From the NCBI RefSeq assembly GCF_030247185.1, contig NC_080572.1, forward strand, positions 39,533,383-39,597,382: a DNA stretch of 64,000 nt, in the 5' to 3' direction. Below, one piece after another: positions 45,805-57,179 of this stretch (within the stretch, counting starts at the first letter, position 1; the number at the start of each line of letters is the position of its first letter). The translations under genes were made by a program, and so were the position numbers. Below the pieces are notes generated by a model. That model was not told the DNA's origin, did not search any database, and saw only the letters and a list, made by a program, of their open reading frames with translations. The DNA comes from Malaya genurostris (lineage: Eukaryota; Arthropoda; Insecta; Diptera; Culicidae).

Positions 45805-46410
45805 CACGCTTACTTGTGGCTACTCAAAATTGAGTCAAAAGTCACTCAATTTCGCAAAAACCATACCTACCCAAAATTGAGTACAGTAAGTATTACGCAA
45901 TTTTGGGTAAATATGCTTTTCGTAAAATTTGAGTAGAACTTACTCTTTTGTTGACATTTGTAAATATGTGGAAAATGTTTAAATAAATTGCTTTCAAAAC
46001 TTTTAAAAAATAATTACGTTTTATTGCAATACCCACATGTGCAATATGTTCAATTCAATGTTTTTTTTTCAAACATGTATCCGGAACAGTTCTGCTTCTC
46101 TCGGCATCAATCCACCAAGCAATCACAAACTGGACGATTGAAATCTATTCGTAGTTCAATTGTATTTTTATTGCATAATGTAAAAATGCATTTTAATGTA
46201 TTTTACTTACCAGCTAGAGCCTGACACGACTCGCTGTCTATAACACTTTTAATTTTATCCATCCGGAAAAACTTTAAAACGTCGGATGGCGCGGTTAAGT
46301 TACTTTGACACGGTGACAGTTTTAAATTCTACTCATTTTTTGACATCTGTTCATAGTTGTTGAAAATGAGTACTTTCGATTCACTCACTGGGTAGCCACA
46401 AGTAAGCGTG
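45805..46410 (-). mobile_element. TA-flanked CACGCTTA element, internally deleted (copy 2)
   Basis: Starts cacgcttacttgtggc after TA (45803-45804) and ends caagtaagcgtg at 46410 (the right flank is TT, probably a mutated TA). Inverted relative to the element at 43230. On the minus strand it keeps exon 1 of the element's gene (start codon near 46264, donor gtaagt near 46211) in an open frame, then loses the remaining exons. Confidence 0.7.
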
Positions 46411-46507
46411 TTTTGACATATGAACTAAATGAGTAAAAGAGAGTACAAATTACTCACTTGAGAGTAACATTGAATGAGCGTGTACATTAAGTTTAGAACG
46501 CATCCCC

Positions 46508-46806
46508 GGCCTCCTGTCACGACGCCATCTTGATGAGATCAAAATCGGAACTTCAAAATCAGCTGATTGCAACGTAAACAAACAAACAGTAATACATTTG
46601 TTTTACGCATTTACCTTGTTTAGTGCACGAAAATTAGTGAATTTTGGGTCGACTCTCTCACAATAACTTGTCGGTTTACCTGAAATACAGCAGACATTGT
46701 TTTGGGATATCAAGTGGAAATAATTTTCACAAAACAAGTCGCGATGAGTATCAAAACATCGCAGTGTTTGGGGCTCGAAACGCGAGGGGTTCAACGTAAT
46801 CGGTAT
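46508..46806. repeat. Repeats R and S, second copies
   Basis: 46508-46594 matches 40036-40123; 46597-46806 matches 42962-43174. The S copy is cut at cggtaTA by the insertion of the next element. Confidence 0.75.
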
Positions 46807-46807
46807 A

Positions 46808-47507
46808 CACGCTTGAAAATAGTTACTCAAAAATGAGTAAGATCTCACTCATCTACAGAAAAAGTGGAACAACTCTAATTTAGAGTAACTCCGAAGTTAC
46901 TCAAATTTGAGTTCTTCCACTGGAAACGATATTTGGGTAAAATCTACTCATTTACTGAGTAATACTTTATTCGTACATGTACAAAAATAGAGTAACTATC
47001 ACTCAAATTTTGTGTGAAATTTCATTTCACATATACCAAATTTGCAAAAAAATTGCTCCTTTTCTGAGTGTATTGTATTAAAATGTTAAATAATTGAACT
47101 CAATACTATATCAAGTGGTGGTCGCTTGGAGTAGTGTGTTATGCTCAGGCACCAATCATACACTTATTCCTCATAAATGACATTTGAGCATAATCGTTTC
47201 CATTCTAAAGCACAACACGAAGCTGATCATTCCGGTTTTTGCAGACACAACACCGTTTTTGTTGATCGACTCACCCTCGAAATACGCGTCTCACTAACAA
47301 AAAATACAACCTGTTGCTACAAATGGTTATTACAACTTTTAGACTTATCGCGAAGGCGAATAGTAACTATAAAACGAGATTTTGCGTTAAACTCAAATTT
47401 AGAGTAGGAGTTACTCAATATCATTGATGATAACTACTCAATTTTTGACGTTTCCATGTATCATTTGAAAATGAGTAACTAGTACTCAGTAACTTTTTCT
47501 AAGCGTG
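46808..47507. mobile_element. 700-bp TA element rich in ACTCA/TGAGT (copy D)
   Basis: Starts cacgcttgaaaat and ends ctaagcgtg, with TA at 46806-46807 and 47508-47509. The insertion point is confirmed by the uninterrupted S copy at 43160-43175. Its ends are packed with gagtaact/agttactc repeats. No recognisable ORF. Confidence 0.75.
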
Positions 47508-47519
47508 TATCCCCAATGC

Positions 47520-47733
47520 AGAGTTGCCATTTTCTAATCTGTGTTTCAACTTAAAATATCTGTGTACCATCTGTGCTGCATATTTTCGATCATAATTTTT
47601 AAAAATATTCTTAAAAATCTGCAGAAATTTGCGACTTTTATTAGAATTTGTATTCTGTGACACAGAATCTGTGTGGCAAAATAGGCAAAACATCTGTGGT
47701 TTTCGGAAAAATCTGTGAATATGGTAACTCTGC
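47520..47733. mobile_element. Small inverted-repeat element upstream of COA5
   Basis: Starts gcagagttgccat and ends atggtaactctgc (one mismatch in the inverted pair). About 214 bp, no ORF. Flanking duplication not evident. Confidence 0.5.
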
Positions 47734-47888
47734 CTCGATGTCCGGCATAAGAAAAGTCATAACAAAGTTTGTTGTGCAATATTGTTCGCTAGAAATAGTA
47801 GATTTTCTTGGATGTTCTACTTATATTAGAGAAACTAATTAACGCATCAGTGTTTTGATTTTTAATCTTTTGTACTATTTTTTTCAAG

Positions 47889-48273
47889 ATGATGCGCTAC
47901 GAAGGAAACGAAAAGTTAGCAGACGAAACCGCATGTGCAAGGGTACGAGCAGATTTGAAAATGTGTCTGTTGGAAAGTGACTGCTGCAAGAAGGTAAAAT
48001 ACCATCGAATTCCATTGAAAACCTGTTTGATTCGATAGAAATGTTCAAATATCCAATTATTGCAGGAACATAAATTACCTCGGGAGTGTTTAGGCCGATC
48101 GGATGCCACTGTACCGGACGAGTGTAGGGCTCTGCGAACAACTTTCTTCGAATGCAAGCGGTCGTTGGTGAGTGTTGCTACCAGTGAATCTTATGTCTAA
48201 TTGAGCAGATTTTATTACCTTATTTCTGCAGCTAGATAATCGACAGCGATTTCGAGGTAGAAAGGGTTACTAA
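47889..48273 (+). CDS. COA5: Cytochrome c oxidase assembly factor 5 (Pet191 family)
   Basis: Three exons, 47889-47993, 48066-48167 and 48232-48273, all phase 0 with GT-AG introns, giving 82 aa. COA5/Pet191 is a small intermembrane-space protein needed for assembly of cytochrome c oxidase. The twin CX9C hallmark is present: CARVRADLKMC and CRALRTTFFEC, with additional cysteines (SDCCKK and PRECLGR). The C-terminal DNRQRFRGRKGY is the conserved family ending. The human protein is 74 aa, so the length fits. A second Met codon follows directly after the first, so the exact start (residue 1 or 2) is uncertain. It lies 190 bp from the convergent OFD1-like gene. Confidence 0.95.
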
Positions 48274-48463
48274 AATAAAGGCTCAATTCGTCTGATGTAT
48301 GCGATATGTTAAATAGAGGTAATTTTGTTAGTGTTCAATAAATTTTAAGATAAATCGTGTATTTCATTGACCCTATGATAACCAGGACCATTTGGCTAAT
48401 AAACTTTCATTAATCATTTTTTTATTACATCAAGATTATAAATAAAACATTTTATTTGGTTAC

Positions 48464-51052
48464 CTATCCCCAACTATTATTCGATATGGATCGTTGATTA
48501 GTTGATATTTCCTCAATTCTTCCATTTGAATTGTCTCCACTTACATGTACCGACTTACTATCACCAGTGATGTCCGAATCGCTCAAGAATCCTATAGATA
48601 TATGTTCCGAAGAATTTATTTCTTCTGCATTTATGTTAACTTTTTCGAATTTGTTGTTTCGTCGCTCAATGGGAAAACTACTCTTTTCAAAATCAAGCAA
48701 TTCACGCGTTGTATTGAGATTGGCTATGTCTTTGTTTATTCGTGGTTCAGGGTTTTCCACACTTAGTGAATTTCCATCGGAAAGTCTCATTTCATCTGCG
48801 CTGGATAAATCGTCTAAGCTTGCTTTTGAGATTACCTTCTCCGTTTCAATGGTAGGTTTTACATTGTACGTATTTCCTTGTTTTTCCGACGATGCAGTAC
48901 TGGATTTTGTGTATGTTTTGCTTATTTCATCGAGTTTCTGAAGGTTTAGTTCGATACTTTTTTTCAAATTTTTGGTATCTGTAGCAAGCAGTTTGCTTAG
49001 TTTCGATTCGGTCTCGATTGATTTCTTCGGTTCATTAACATAGTAGCTTGTGACAGATTGCTGTTGTTCGACTGAATATGACTTTGAAAGCACGGGTTTC
49101 TCTGTATTGCTTTGCCAACTATCTTTCTTCGACTGGTTTATGCTTTCAGATGTTTCTTTAACAGTTACAGTAATCGATGGTGAATTGGTTTCAAACGAAG
49201 TATTCACTGCTACATCGACTGCATTCAGTGGTTTCGGATTGCAGATATTACTGCCTTTTTGTATTCTAAGATATTTGCGAGGATCGAAATTTTTGAACGG
49301 ATTTTTAAATATATTCAATTCAGGAGAGTCAATTGAGGATGACGCAACAATTTCTTTAAGCAGCGGGACTTTATCCTGTTTGCTTCCATTTATGTCCAAC
49401 AACTCTCGTTGAATAAGTTCCAATTTCTCGTCATTATATTTCTGCCAAATTTGTACCTTTTCATTATTAAGTGTTTTCTTGTCCTCTTTCTGTTTATTTA
49501 GGTACTGCTGAAACGAGAGATTGATTCGATTGCTTTCATTTTCCAGTTGTCCAATTGTTGTCTTCGCGTTTTGCACTATCGCTTGTGTTTCGTCCTCGAA
49601 CGTTGCCAGAAGTTCTCTCTCCATGTTCTGTAGCTCCGAAAGTCTTTTCTCTTTCGTTTCAACTGATTTTTGTGTTTGATTCACTGGTTTCTGATTATCT
49701 CTGAGTTCGTGTTGCTGCAAATTGTTTTTCAGTGCAGTCAACTTCTCATTGATATTTTTCTCGTGTTGATAGAGCATGTCCAATTTTTCATCAATTTTTT
49801 TCATGAATCGAACATTTTCTTCAGTTTGAACTAGTTGATTGATGGATGTCGTAGGCGAATGTCGAATGTCAATTTCTTTGATCCTTTCTGAAAGTACACT
49901 TTCGATTTTTGTTTTGTAATCCAACTCAACCTGATGCAGTTTTTCCATGCATTTAGCTTCGATGATAGATTTTTCCTTTTCCATTAGTTTTAATATCTGT
50001 TTCTGTAATTTCGCAACATATTTCTTTCCGTAGATAGTGTTTTTTAGCTCATTTAAAAAGTCTGTATAGCTTTTCTCAGTAGACTGCTTTATGTCAATAG
50101 GAAATTTTTCGCTAATCACGGTCTTTTGTTCAGATAGTAGCTGAAGCTTTTCAATGATGGACTCGAAACTGGCAGAACAATTCTCCAATCTGCTAATCAA
50201 CTGCTGAACATTCGCCGTACACCTCCCTAATGAGTGAGTTTCTTCTTTATGACTGTCAGGATCAGGCTGATCTTGACTTTGTAACTTCTCGACCCTTACG
50301 ATGCCTTTACTGACTTCCTTTATTCTGTGTAACATTTTACCCACATTCCTGTGTAGTTTTTCTATTTCTAATCCTTCCAACTGAGATTTGTGTGCATCTC
50401 GTTCCGTTTCCTGCTTCTGTAGTAGAGTGGTTTTATCTTCGTATGATTTAACGGACGCAAGTAAGGCTTTGAATATTATGTAAAGAAGAGATTTTGAATT
50501 GTCTGTAGTAGTTTTTGATTCGTACTTTTCAATAAAACTCGAATACTGCTCAATTCCAAGCGCCTCGAAGATCTCCTTTAGCTCCTTTCGCTGCAACCGA
50601 AAATGGCTTGTTTTGGTGAAATCGGGTAACGTATTTTTAAACGGAACTTCATTGCTGAACACTGAAAGTGAAAAGTGGCAATTTTGAGTGTATAAAAACT
50701 CCGCAACCAGTGTGTTTAAAACTAAAATTAACGGTGACAAGACGATTCCTTGCTGTGTTTGTAATTTCAAGGACATTTTTCGACCTGAAAAAGATAAGTT
50801 GTTCTTAATTACTTCTATTCTGCATAACTTGAGTTGATACCATAAATAAAATACATAATTTTTTTTTAATTTAGTTGATTTATACTAATACCTACCTAAA
50901 GCAGTTCGGCTGATCTGCTCGATTAGGCCCTTTTTCATTTGTAGTTGTAAGTTCTCATGAATTCCTTTTTCTTCAATCCAACTTTTAATCTGTTGCTTAA
51001 ACTCAGAATTAGTAATCCCATCTAAATCGACAAACTCGTTATTGTAGTCCAT
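48464..51052 (-). CDS. OFD1: OFD1-like centriolar LisH/coiled-coil protein
   Basis: Two exons on the minus strand: 51052-50896 and 50784-48464, joined in phase 1 across a GT-AG intron, giving 825 aa. OFD1 is a centriole and centriolar-satellite protein needed for distal appendages and ciliogenesis. The N terminus (EFKQQIKSWIEEKGI, then KKGLIEQIS) matches the first helices of OFD1, followed by a LisH motif at about residues 70-105 (LVAEFLYTQNCHFSLSVF), as in vertebrate OFD1 (LVADHLQRCGYEYSLSVF). Residues about 180-520 are Glu/Lys/Gln-rich coiled coil; the C-terminal third is Ser/Asn-rich and low in complexity. Shorter than human OFD1 (about 1010 aa). Start chosen at MDYNNEF, since the upstream codons in frame lead to a GTG. 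The identity rests on the N-terminal domain; the rest is generic coiled coil. Confidence 0.8.
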
Positions 51053-52725
51053 TTTTAAGAAAAGGTGAATAATTATCATATTCAACTTTTCGGGCACTAC
51101 TTAATATTAACAAGTCTGGAAGTTAAAAGAAATCTACACTAACGAACCTATACAGCAACATATTTGTTTATTGAATGGACGTTGTATTTATTTGAGTTTT
51201 GTAAGTGCAACGTGTTACCGTGGAAACGGCAATTGAGGTGCGATGCGCTTGAAGTCCAAGCGTAATTAACAAACTTGCACGCAAGATGGTATTGAACAGC
51301 GATGCCAAATTTGTCACAAAGTCAGCTCACTAGACCAGGGATCGGCAAACTTTTGAGTCAAAAAGAGCCAAAAATGTTTTCAAAATTTCACACTTTTTGA
51401 AGAGGCACGAAATATTTTATTATCAACAGTTAATAATACTTGCAAAACAAAACAAGTTTTTTTTTCATTTTTAAAAAAAATTAATTTATGTGTTGACAGG
51501 ATTTACTATAAATGTTGAAGTGATATCAAATACAAATAATTGTTTTTGTATTTTTCACTATAGTAAACAGTAACTATGGTGAACTCAGAACTGACCTTTT
51601 CCATTCAGCGATGCTAGTTCTATAGAAAATTCGTTAAAGTACATTTTCAAACTAACAGTGTACTACAGGTTGTAAAATGAGTCCTTGAAAATTTGTCGAA
51701 GCACTCCGTATTATAATTTGTATTTGGTGATATTATCGGGTTTGAATAGCTGAAATCTGAAGTGTTTTGTCTTCGAAACAAGCCCATTCGTGTTTGAAAA
51801 TATTGAACTGAATTTGTACTGAGTTTCCTTTTTTTGCAGTTTTATAGTGTTCTCGCAGGGAGCAAAACCCAACCCAGTTCCGTTGCCAACTGTTCTAAAA
51901 TGTGTGGGGTTGGCGCTAAGCTATTCGAAAGTTTATCAACAGACATGGTGGCATAGTTATGATCATTGGTAACGTTTTGGATGAAACTTTGCATACTTCT
52001 TCAGTATGGCGAACCTTTTTTTTGGCATGGATTTACTCAATAATGATTTCTGAAATAGGGGAATGTATTCTTACATTTTTTAAAATCGTAACTCGTATGC
52101 TGTTATTAGAAATCGATTTAGCCAAAATAAATGTACTGAAGAGAAAGTCGAACACTTTTTCAAAAGTACAAAAATTTACCGAAAAATCTGTGATTAATGG
52201 GTGGGTACAAAAGGTTTCATAATAATCGATGCATAGCAAGCCATAACTTTTACAATGGGTACAGTTGAGCTTGATTATTCTAAGCATTGAACTTCTACTA
52301 CCTTCTCGATTCGGACATCCAAACAGGTAAGAAGTGTGAGGATACCTTTTCGGTGGATGGTAAAGTATTCACAATTGAAAGCAGCACATTGACGTTATTG
52401 CAAATCGTGTCTTTAAAAAAATTATAGCTACTGCAGATAATTTTGTTTTTATTTTCCAGAATTCAAACTCTTGATGAAAATAGCCAATTATTTACTAGAA
52501 AATGTTAAAACAGCACAAACGCAATATATTTACTAATCGCACTTTTTTTCTAATTGGTGTAGGACGAAAACTGTTATTTGTACCAAAAAGGTACAAGGTC
52601 GAAGCAGAAATTTTAAAAAATCTAATAATAAGAACACCGATTCAACAAATTACAGCTTACAAAAAATTACAAAATTTTGATTAGAAGAACTGTTTATGTA
52701 GGCGTAGACTTGTTGAAAAACGTGA
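51053..52725. other. Upstream of the OFD1-like gene, no gene seen
   Basis: AT-rich sequence. An 87-codon frame at 51959-52222 is Ile/Leu-rich but has no recognisable homology. No long inverted repeat identified. Confidence 0.35.
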
Positions 52726-54410
52726 TTAATCCACCTAGCAGTGAGATGATACCTTTTTTTTATCAATCCGCATGTGTTTTTTGCATGAATATTCCTCGGT
52801 GTTTTAGCTCTCATGACATCATTTTAATTATCGTCGTTTTAAACGGCAAGTTGAGATTTTAATCACTCGTTACCCTGTAATGTCGAAACTGCAAATGGTA
52901 TCGAATTTCAATCTTAACGTGTGAAATTCGATTGATCATTCCATGAGATGTCGAAGAAGATTCCACTGTAGAGTTTTTCGTCATTATTCATAGTACTTTC
53001 AGAGCCGGTATTCAGGAACTAGCATAACCCAACATGATTCGTATGGCCATAAGTTAATACGCCAACCAATTTACATCTTCTATATATGTATGCATTTTAA
53101 AAAATTATCATCCTGTAATTCCAGAATCGGATAAAATTCACCAATTTTGTATGGGACCATAAGTCCTTTAATTTGAATTTTTGTTTTTGAAGTTCGATTT
53201 GGCCTTTTTGAGAAAATGATTGAGCTTTGAGAAACGATTCGATACTGGAACCGGAATTCTAAAATCGGTGTAGCAGAAATCAGTTAAATTCATCTGAGGA
53301 GTGTGTAGACATCTTTGAGAAATTGTAGTGCGCATTAAATTTCTAGGTAGCTTCCGAATCGAAAACTGAATACCGCTTAAACTGAAAAAAATTTATTTGA
53401 TATTCGACTATCCAAATCTGCCAACAAGATAAACCTGATTAATTTATGTGAAATGAACATTTTTATATTAATCACCCTGTATCTCTTAAACCGGAAGTCG
53501 GATCTGACTAAAAAGTAAGATGTTTTATAGGTTTTTAAGACCTCTCATTTGAATCATAGATGGTTCTTAGATTTCATTTGAATCTTAGATCGGTTCAGCC
53601 ATCAACGAGAAAAATGAGTTGCATTATTTTAATTTTGTTTCACATATCATCCTGTTGTCAATCAGAATTCGGATCCAAACGTAATTCAGGAAGCTTGTTG
53701 TAGTATACTCCGATACTACTTTTCATAGCCATTTCCGAGAAAATTGAGTGAAATTATTTGTCACACACGCATTTTCTGATCTCGACGAACTGAGTCGAAT
53801 GGTATATGGGAGTTATGTTCTTATTACTGTAAAAAGTTTAAATCAAAATAATTATGGAATTACTTTCAACTTGAAAATGCTGCCATCATTTAGTTTACAT
53901 GTCATACTCGAACGATTATGTTGCCAAAAACGAACCGTGCTAAAATCGTTCCGAGGCAAAATGTCATGAAAAAAGATGCTGTACACAGTCTTTTTGGTAC
54001 TTAGAAACAATTGTATGTAACAGTATGAAAAATCGTGTTTCACGTTGCTCCCAGAGTTTGCCAGACAGCGCTCAGAACTTCTACTGCTGGAATATGGGAA
54101 AAAGGCCCTTACACAAAAATTTCGATATCTCCCTTAAAAATGGACGGATTTTAACAATCTATGGCTTGTTGGATAGCTATCACCGTGCGGAATCTATGTC
54201 TGGAAACATATTCAGTTTTCAAGGTCAAATGTGACAGATACTGTCAAAAAACTGAAAATTTTGACATAAAACTTCGTATAACTCAAAAAGTAAACATCCG
54301 ATCTCAAAACCATTCAATAGCGTTCTGGGTGACGGGGAGACCTTTCATTTGCGACTAGTTTGATCAAAATCGGTTCAGCCATCTCTGAGATCTCGACCTC
54401 TTTGTTGACG
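52726..54410 (+). repeat. 1.7-kb dispersed repeat, copy 1
   Basis: Collinear with 60464-62110: shared blocks include ccacctagcagtgagatgatacc at the start, aattatttgtcacacacgcatt, ggtatatggg, the long cttttggtacttagaaacaattg block and aaacatccgatctcaaaacc near the end. The internal sentence atcggttcagccatc recurs several times with spacing of 100-800 bp. Reading frames are short. Probably a non-autonomous or degenerate mobile element. Confidence 0.8.
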
Positions 54411-54427
54411 ACACACATACAGACACA

Positions 54428-54458
<31 letters not shown>

Positions 54459-54590
54459 GGACATTTGCTCAGTTCGTCGAGCTGAATCGATTGGTATATG
54501 ACATTCGGCCCTCCGGGCCTCGGAAAATTTTTCGAAAGTTTGAGCGAATTCTATACCTATTTTTTATATTTATAAAAAAGGTAAAACGTT
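54411..54590. repeat. (CA)n run and end of dispersed repeat
   Basis: A (ca)n-rich stretch at about 54412-54459 is followed by tgctcagttcgtcgagctgaatcg, atatgacattcggccctccgggcctcgg and tttttatatttataaaaaaggtaaaa. The same phrases occur (inverted) in the element at 55756-56674, so these are shared modules of one repeat superfamily. Confidence 0.6.
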
Positions 54591-54769
54591 ATTCATTGAA
54601 AACCTGAGTTCTTTGAAGATCACTATGAGTAAAGTTATTGCTTTTGATGTGTATTTTATTGTATGATTAATTATTTTTTTTATTAGAACAATGTCTAAAA
54701 ACTATTTCTGATGCAACCTAATTTTTGTATTCACATCAATCAAATTAACATTTAAAAAAGTACCTAATA

Positions 54770-54996
54770 GGGTAACAGAGGTATTTTGGCCCGCTTTAGG
54801 ATCGATTTTATTTTGGCCCACTTTGTAAAAATATCCACCAAATGTTTTAATATCTTTGAAAAATCCTTCCGCAATAGGTAATTTAATGTGATTAGCTTCA
54901 AACTGTTGCAACATGGGTTACCTAAGATCGATTGAATCCATATAGTTTGTTAGGTGGGCCAAAATATATGAAGTGGCCAAAATACCTCTGTTACCC
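54770..54996. mobile_element. 227-bp TA MITE (GGGTAACAGAG ends), second copy
   Basis: Starts gggtaacagagg and ends ctctgttaccc with TA on both sides (54768-54769, 54997-54998). Similar to the inverse of 4896-5123 throughout. Confidence 0.85.
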
Positions 54997-55755
54997 TACC
55001 TAATACAACTTCCACCCTGACTGTTGCCAAACCGTTGGAACCTAGTTTCAACACCGTTGAACTGGTATACGAGTTAGTATCAAAACTAATTCCTATATCG
55101 GGTTTCTTCACATCCTCCGCTTCCAAGTGTGTACCCATTTCGTTTTCGTGAAAACTAAACGTTTGATGAAAATATACTGGGGAAGTTTCTGGTTTATCAA
55201 GCGGAAACGATATTAGTTTCAGTTAGCTTCAATCGAGAACGACATTTGATTCAACTCATTAAATTTCGCCAAGAACACTTTTCTACAAAAATCATATTGT
55301 TTTACATACATTATGCGAGTTTTTACCGATCGTTGTTCAAAATTATTTTGAAAATAATATGAACTCTACGGTAAGTCTAAAAAATATTATACAGTATGAA
55401 ATGTATAATCAACATACAATTACTAAACCTGCCATCGGCATCTTAGAGCTTAAGCAGTGCGCCAAAAGTATATAATTAAATAAGTCAATGACTGAACTGT
55501 AAATCGGGTATTCATGACATTTTACTGTTAAACTGCAACCCCTTTGTAAATTTGAAAAGAATGAAATTAGTGGGAACCAATTGAAAGTTTTTTCCGTAAA
55601 TTGCTAGAAAATACTGTTAGAAATGATGTAGAATTTGTCCCGAGGGTACACATGACCGAAAAGTTGGCAGAAAAAAGGGTGAGACGGTGCGCGCCCAGGC
55701 ACGATTAGATGCGAATAAAACATTTGTTCGTTTTTTTTTGGAAACCACGTTTTGA
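54997..55755. other. Intergenic, LINE 3'-end trace only
   Basis: No gene. The block catcttagagcttaagcagtg near 55437-55458 also occurs, inverted, at the 3' end of the minus-strand LINE (about 15520-15542), suggesting a small LINE remnant. Confidence 0.4.
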
Positions 55756-56674
55756 CTTTCTCAAATAGAAAGGCTATGCAATCACTGTGAAAACCGACTT
55801 TTTCACCTAGGCCCGGAGGATCGAATGTCATATACCACTCGACTCAGCTCGACGAACTGAGCAAATGCATGTGTGTGTCCGTGTGCGTATATGTGTGTAT
55901 CTATGTAACAAAAATATGCACTCACTTTTCTCGGAGATGGCTGAACCGATTTTCGTAAACTTAGATTCAACTGAAAGGTCTTACAGTTTTCTAAAAATGT
56001 CTAGAATATTTTATCCGAATCCGAATGAAAAATTACCAATTTTATGAGTGTTTTTTTTTCACGAACGACGATCAAAAACAGATACAAGTCCCGTAAAACA
56101 TTCCGATAAATTATTCTATTTTGCAGAACTTGTTAGTTTGTGAGCATAAAAACTTAATTCGGTCCCCACTTTTAATGTTCCGGAAGCACTGAAAGTTGTG
56201 AAGAAAAACTCCAAAAAAGAAGAACTCACTTCGATTTCTCAGCGATGCTTGAACCGCTTTTCACAAATCTCTATTTAAATTGAAGCTCATATTGTCTTTA
56301 CAGCTACTTTGGGGAGATTTTACAGCTACAAAATGGATAATTTCTTCATGAAAAATCGTAGTTTTCCCTTTGAACAAGCACCAAACATTAAAAAAAAATA
56401 ACAGAAACGTTGGGGTCTATAAAAACTTCTACTCTAACCATGCTGCTTTGATTTGTTCACTTCTGGTTAGTCTGGACATCGCAAATCATGATTTTTGAGA
56501 AGTGTCCTCAAAAATACCTCTTCACCAACTTATTTCTTAATAATTTTCCATGATAAATTTTTGATTTTTTGAACGATAATTCGATCGCAAAAATTATGAT
56601 TTTTTGCATAATTTAGACCCTCGGTTAAAAAGTAGGTTTTCACAGTGATTGCATAGCATTTCTACATGAGAAAG
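55756..56674. mobile_element. 919-bp element with CTTTCTCA inverted ends
   Basis: The left end ctttctcaaatagaaaggct..gcaatcactgtgaaaacc pairs with the right end ggttttcacagtgattgcatagcatttctacatgagaaag. Inside are the ggcccggaggatcgaatgtcatata, actcagctcgacgaactg and ggctgaaccgattt modules shared with 15284-15474 and 53-54 kb. No ORF or convincing target duplication. Confidence 0.7.
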
Positions 56675-57179
56675 GCGAACATAATATGCTATAATTTTGA
56701 AGAATTCTCGGTAGCCGGTACCCACAGCACAAAACATATGATATTATCACTAGAACATTTACTAACAAACTACCCTTTCCTGTGTTACAAGTGGCCATGC
56801 AGAGATGTCAAGACCATCAATTATTTCAAGAAATGAAAAAGTGACGAAGAGTGGTTTAAGATTGATTCTTTTATTCTATTGATTTCAGACACTTTATTCG
56901 AGAGCGACGTTTATTTTTTATTTCCAAATTTTTTTTCTGTTTAGGAATAATTTATTTGTTGCAGATTCTTGCAACCAACCGCTTTAATCGGGTTCTTTTT
57001 CTTGAGTTTTCTATTTTTCCGTATCGTTGATAAATCTAAGGAAAAGTTCAAAATTTATTTTAGCTAATGTTTGATCCGCTGTTCTACTGTTGGAGAGATA
57101 TTTAGCTAACTTTTAGTGTTAGGTTACTTTTTTAGAATAGAAACTTACCACTTTAACTAGTGTTTTTATATGTCTAATG

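Noticed and set aside
51959..52222. 87-codon hydrophobic frame as a receptor exon
   Set aside because: No identifiable family motif and no supporting splice structure nearby.
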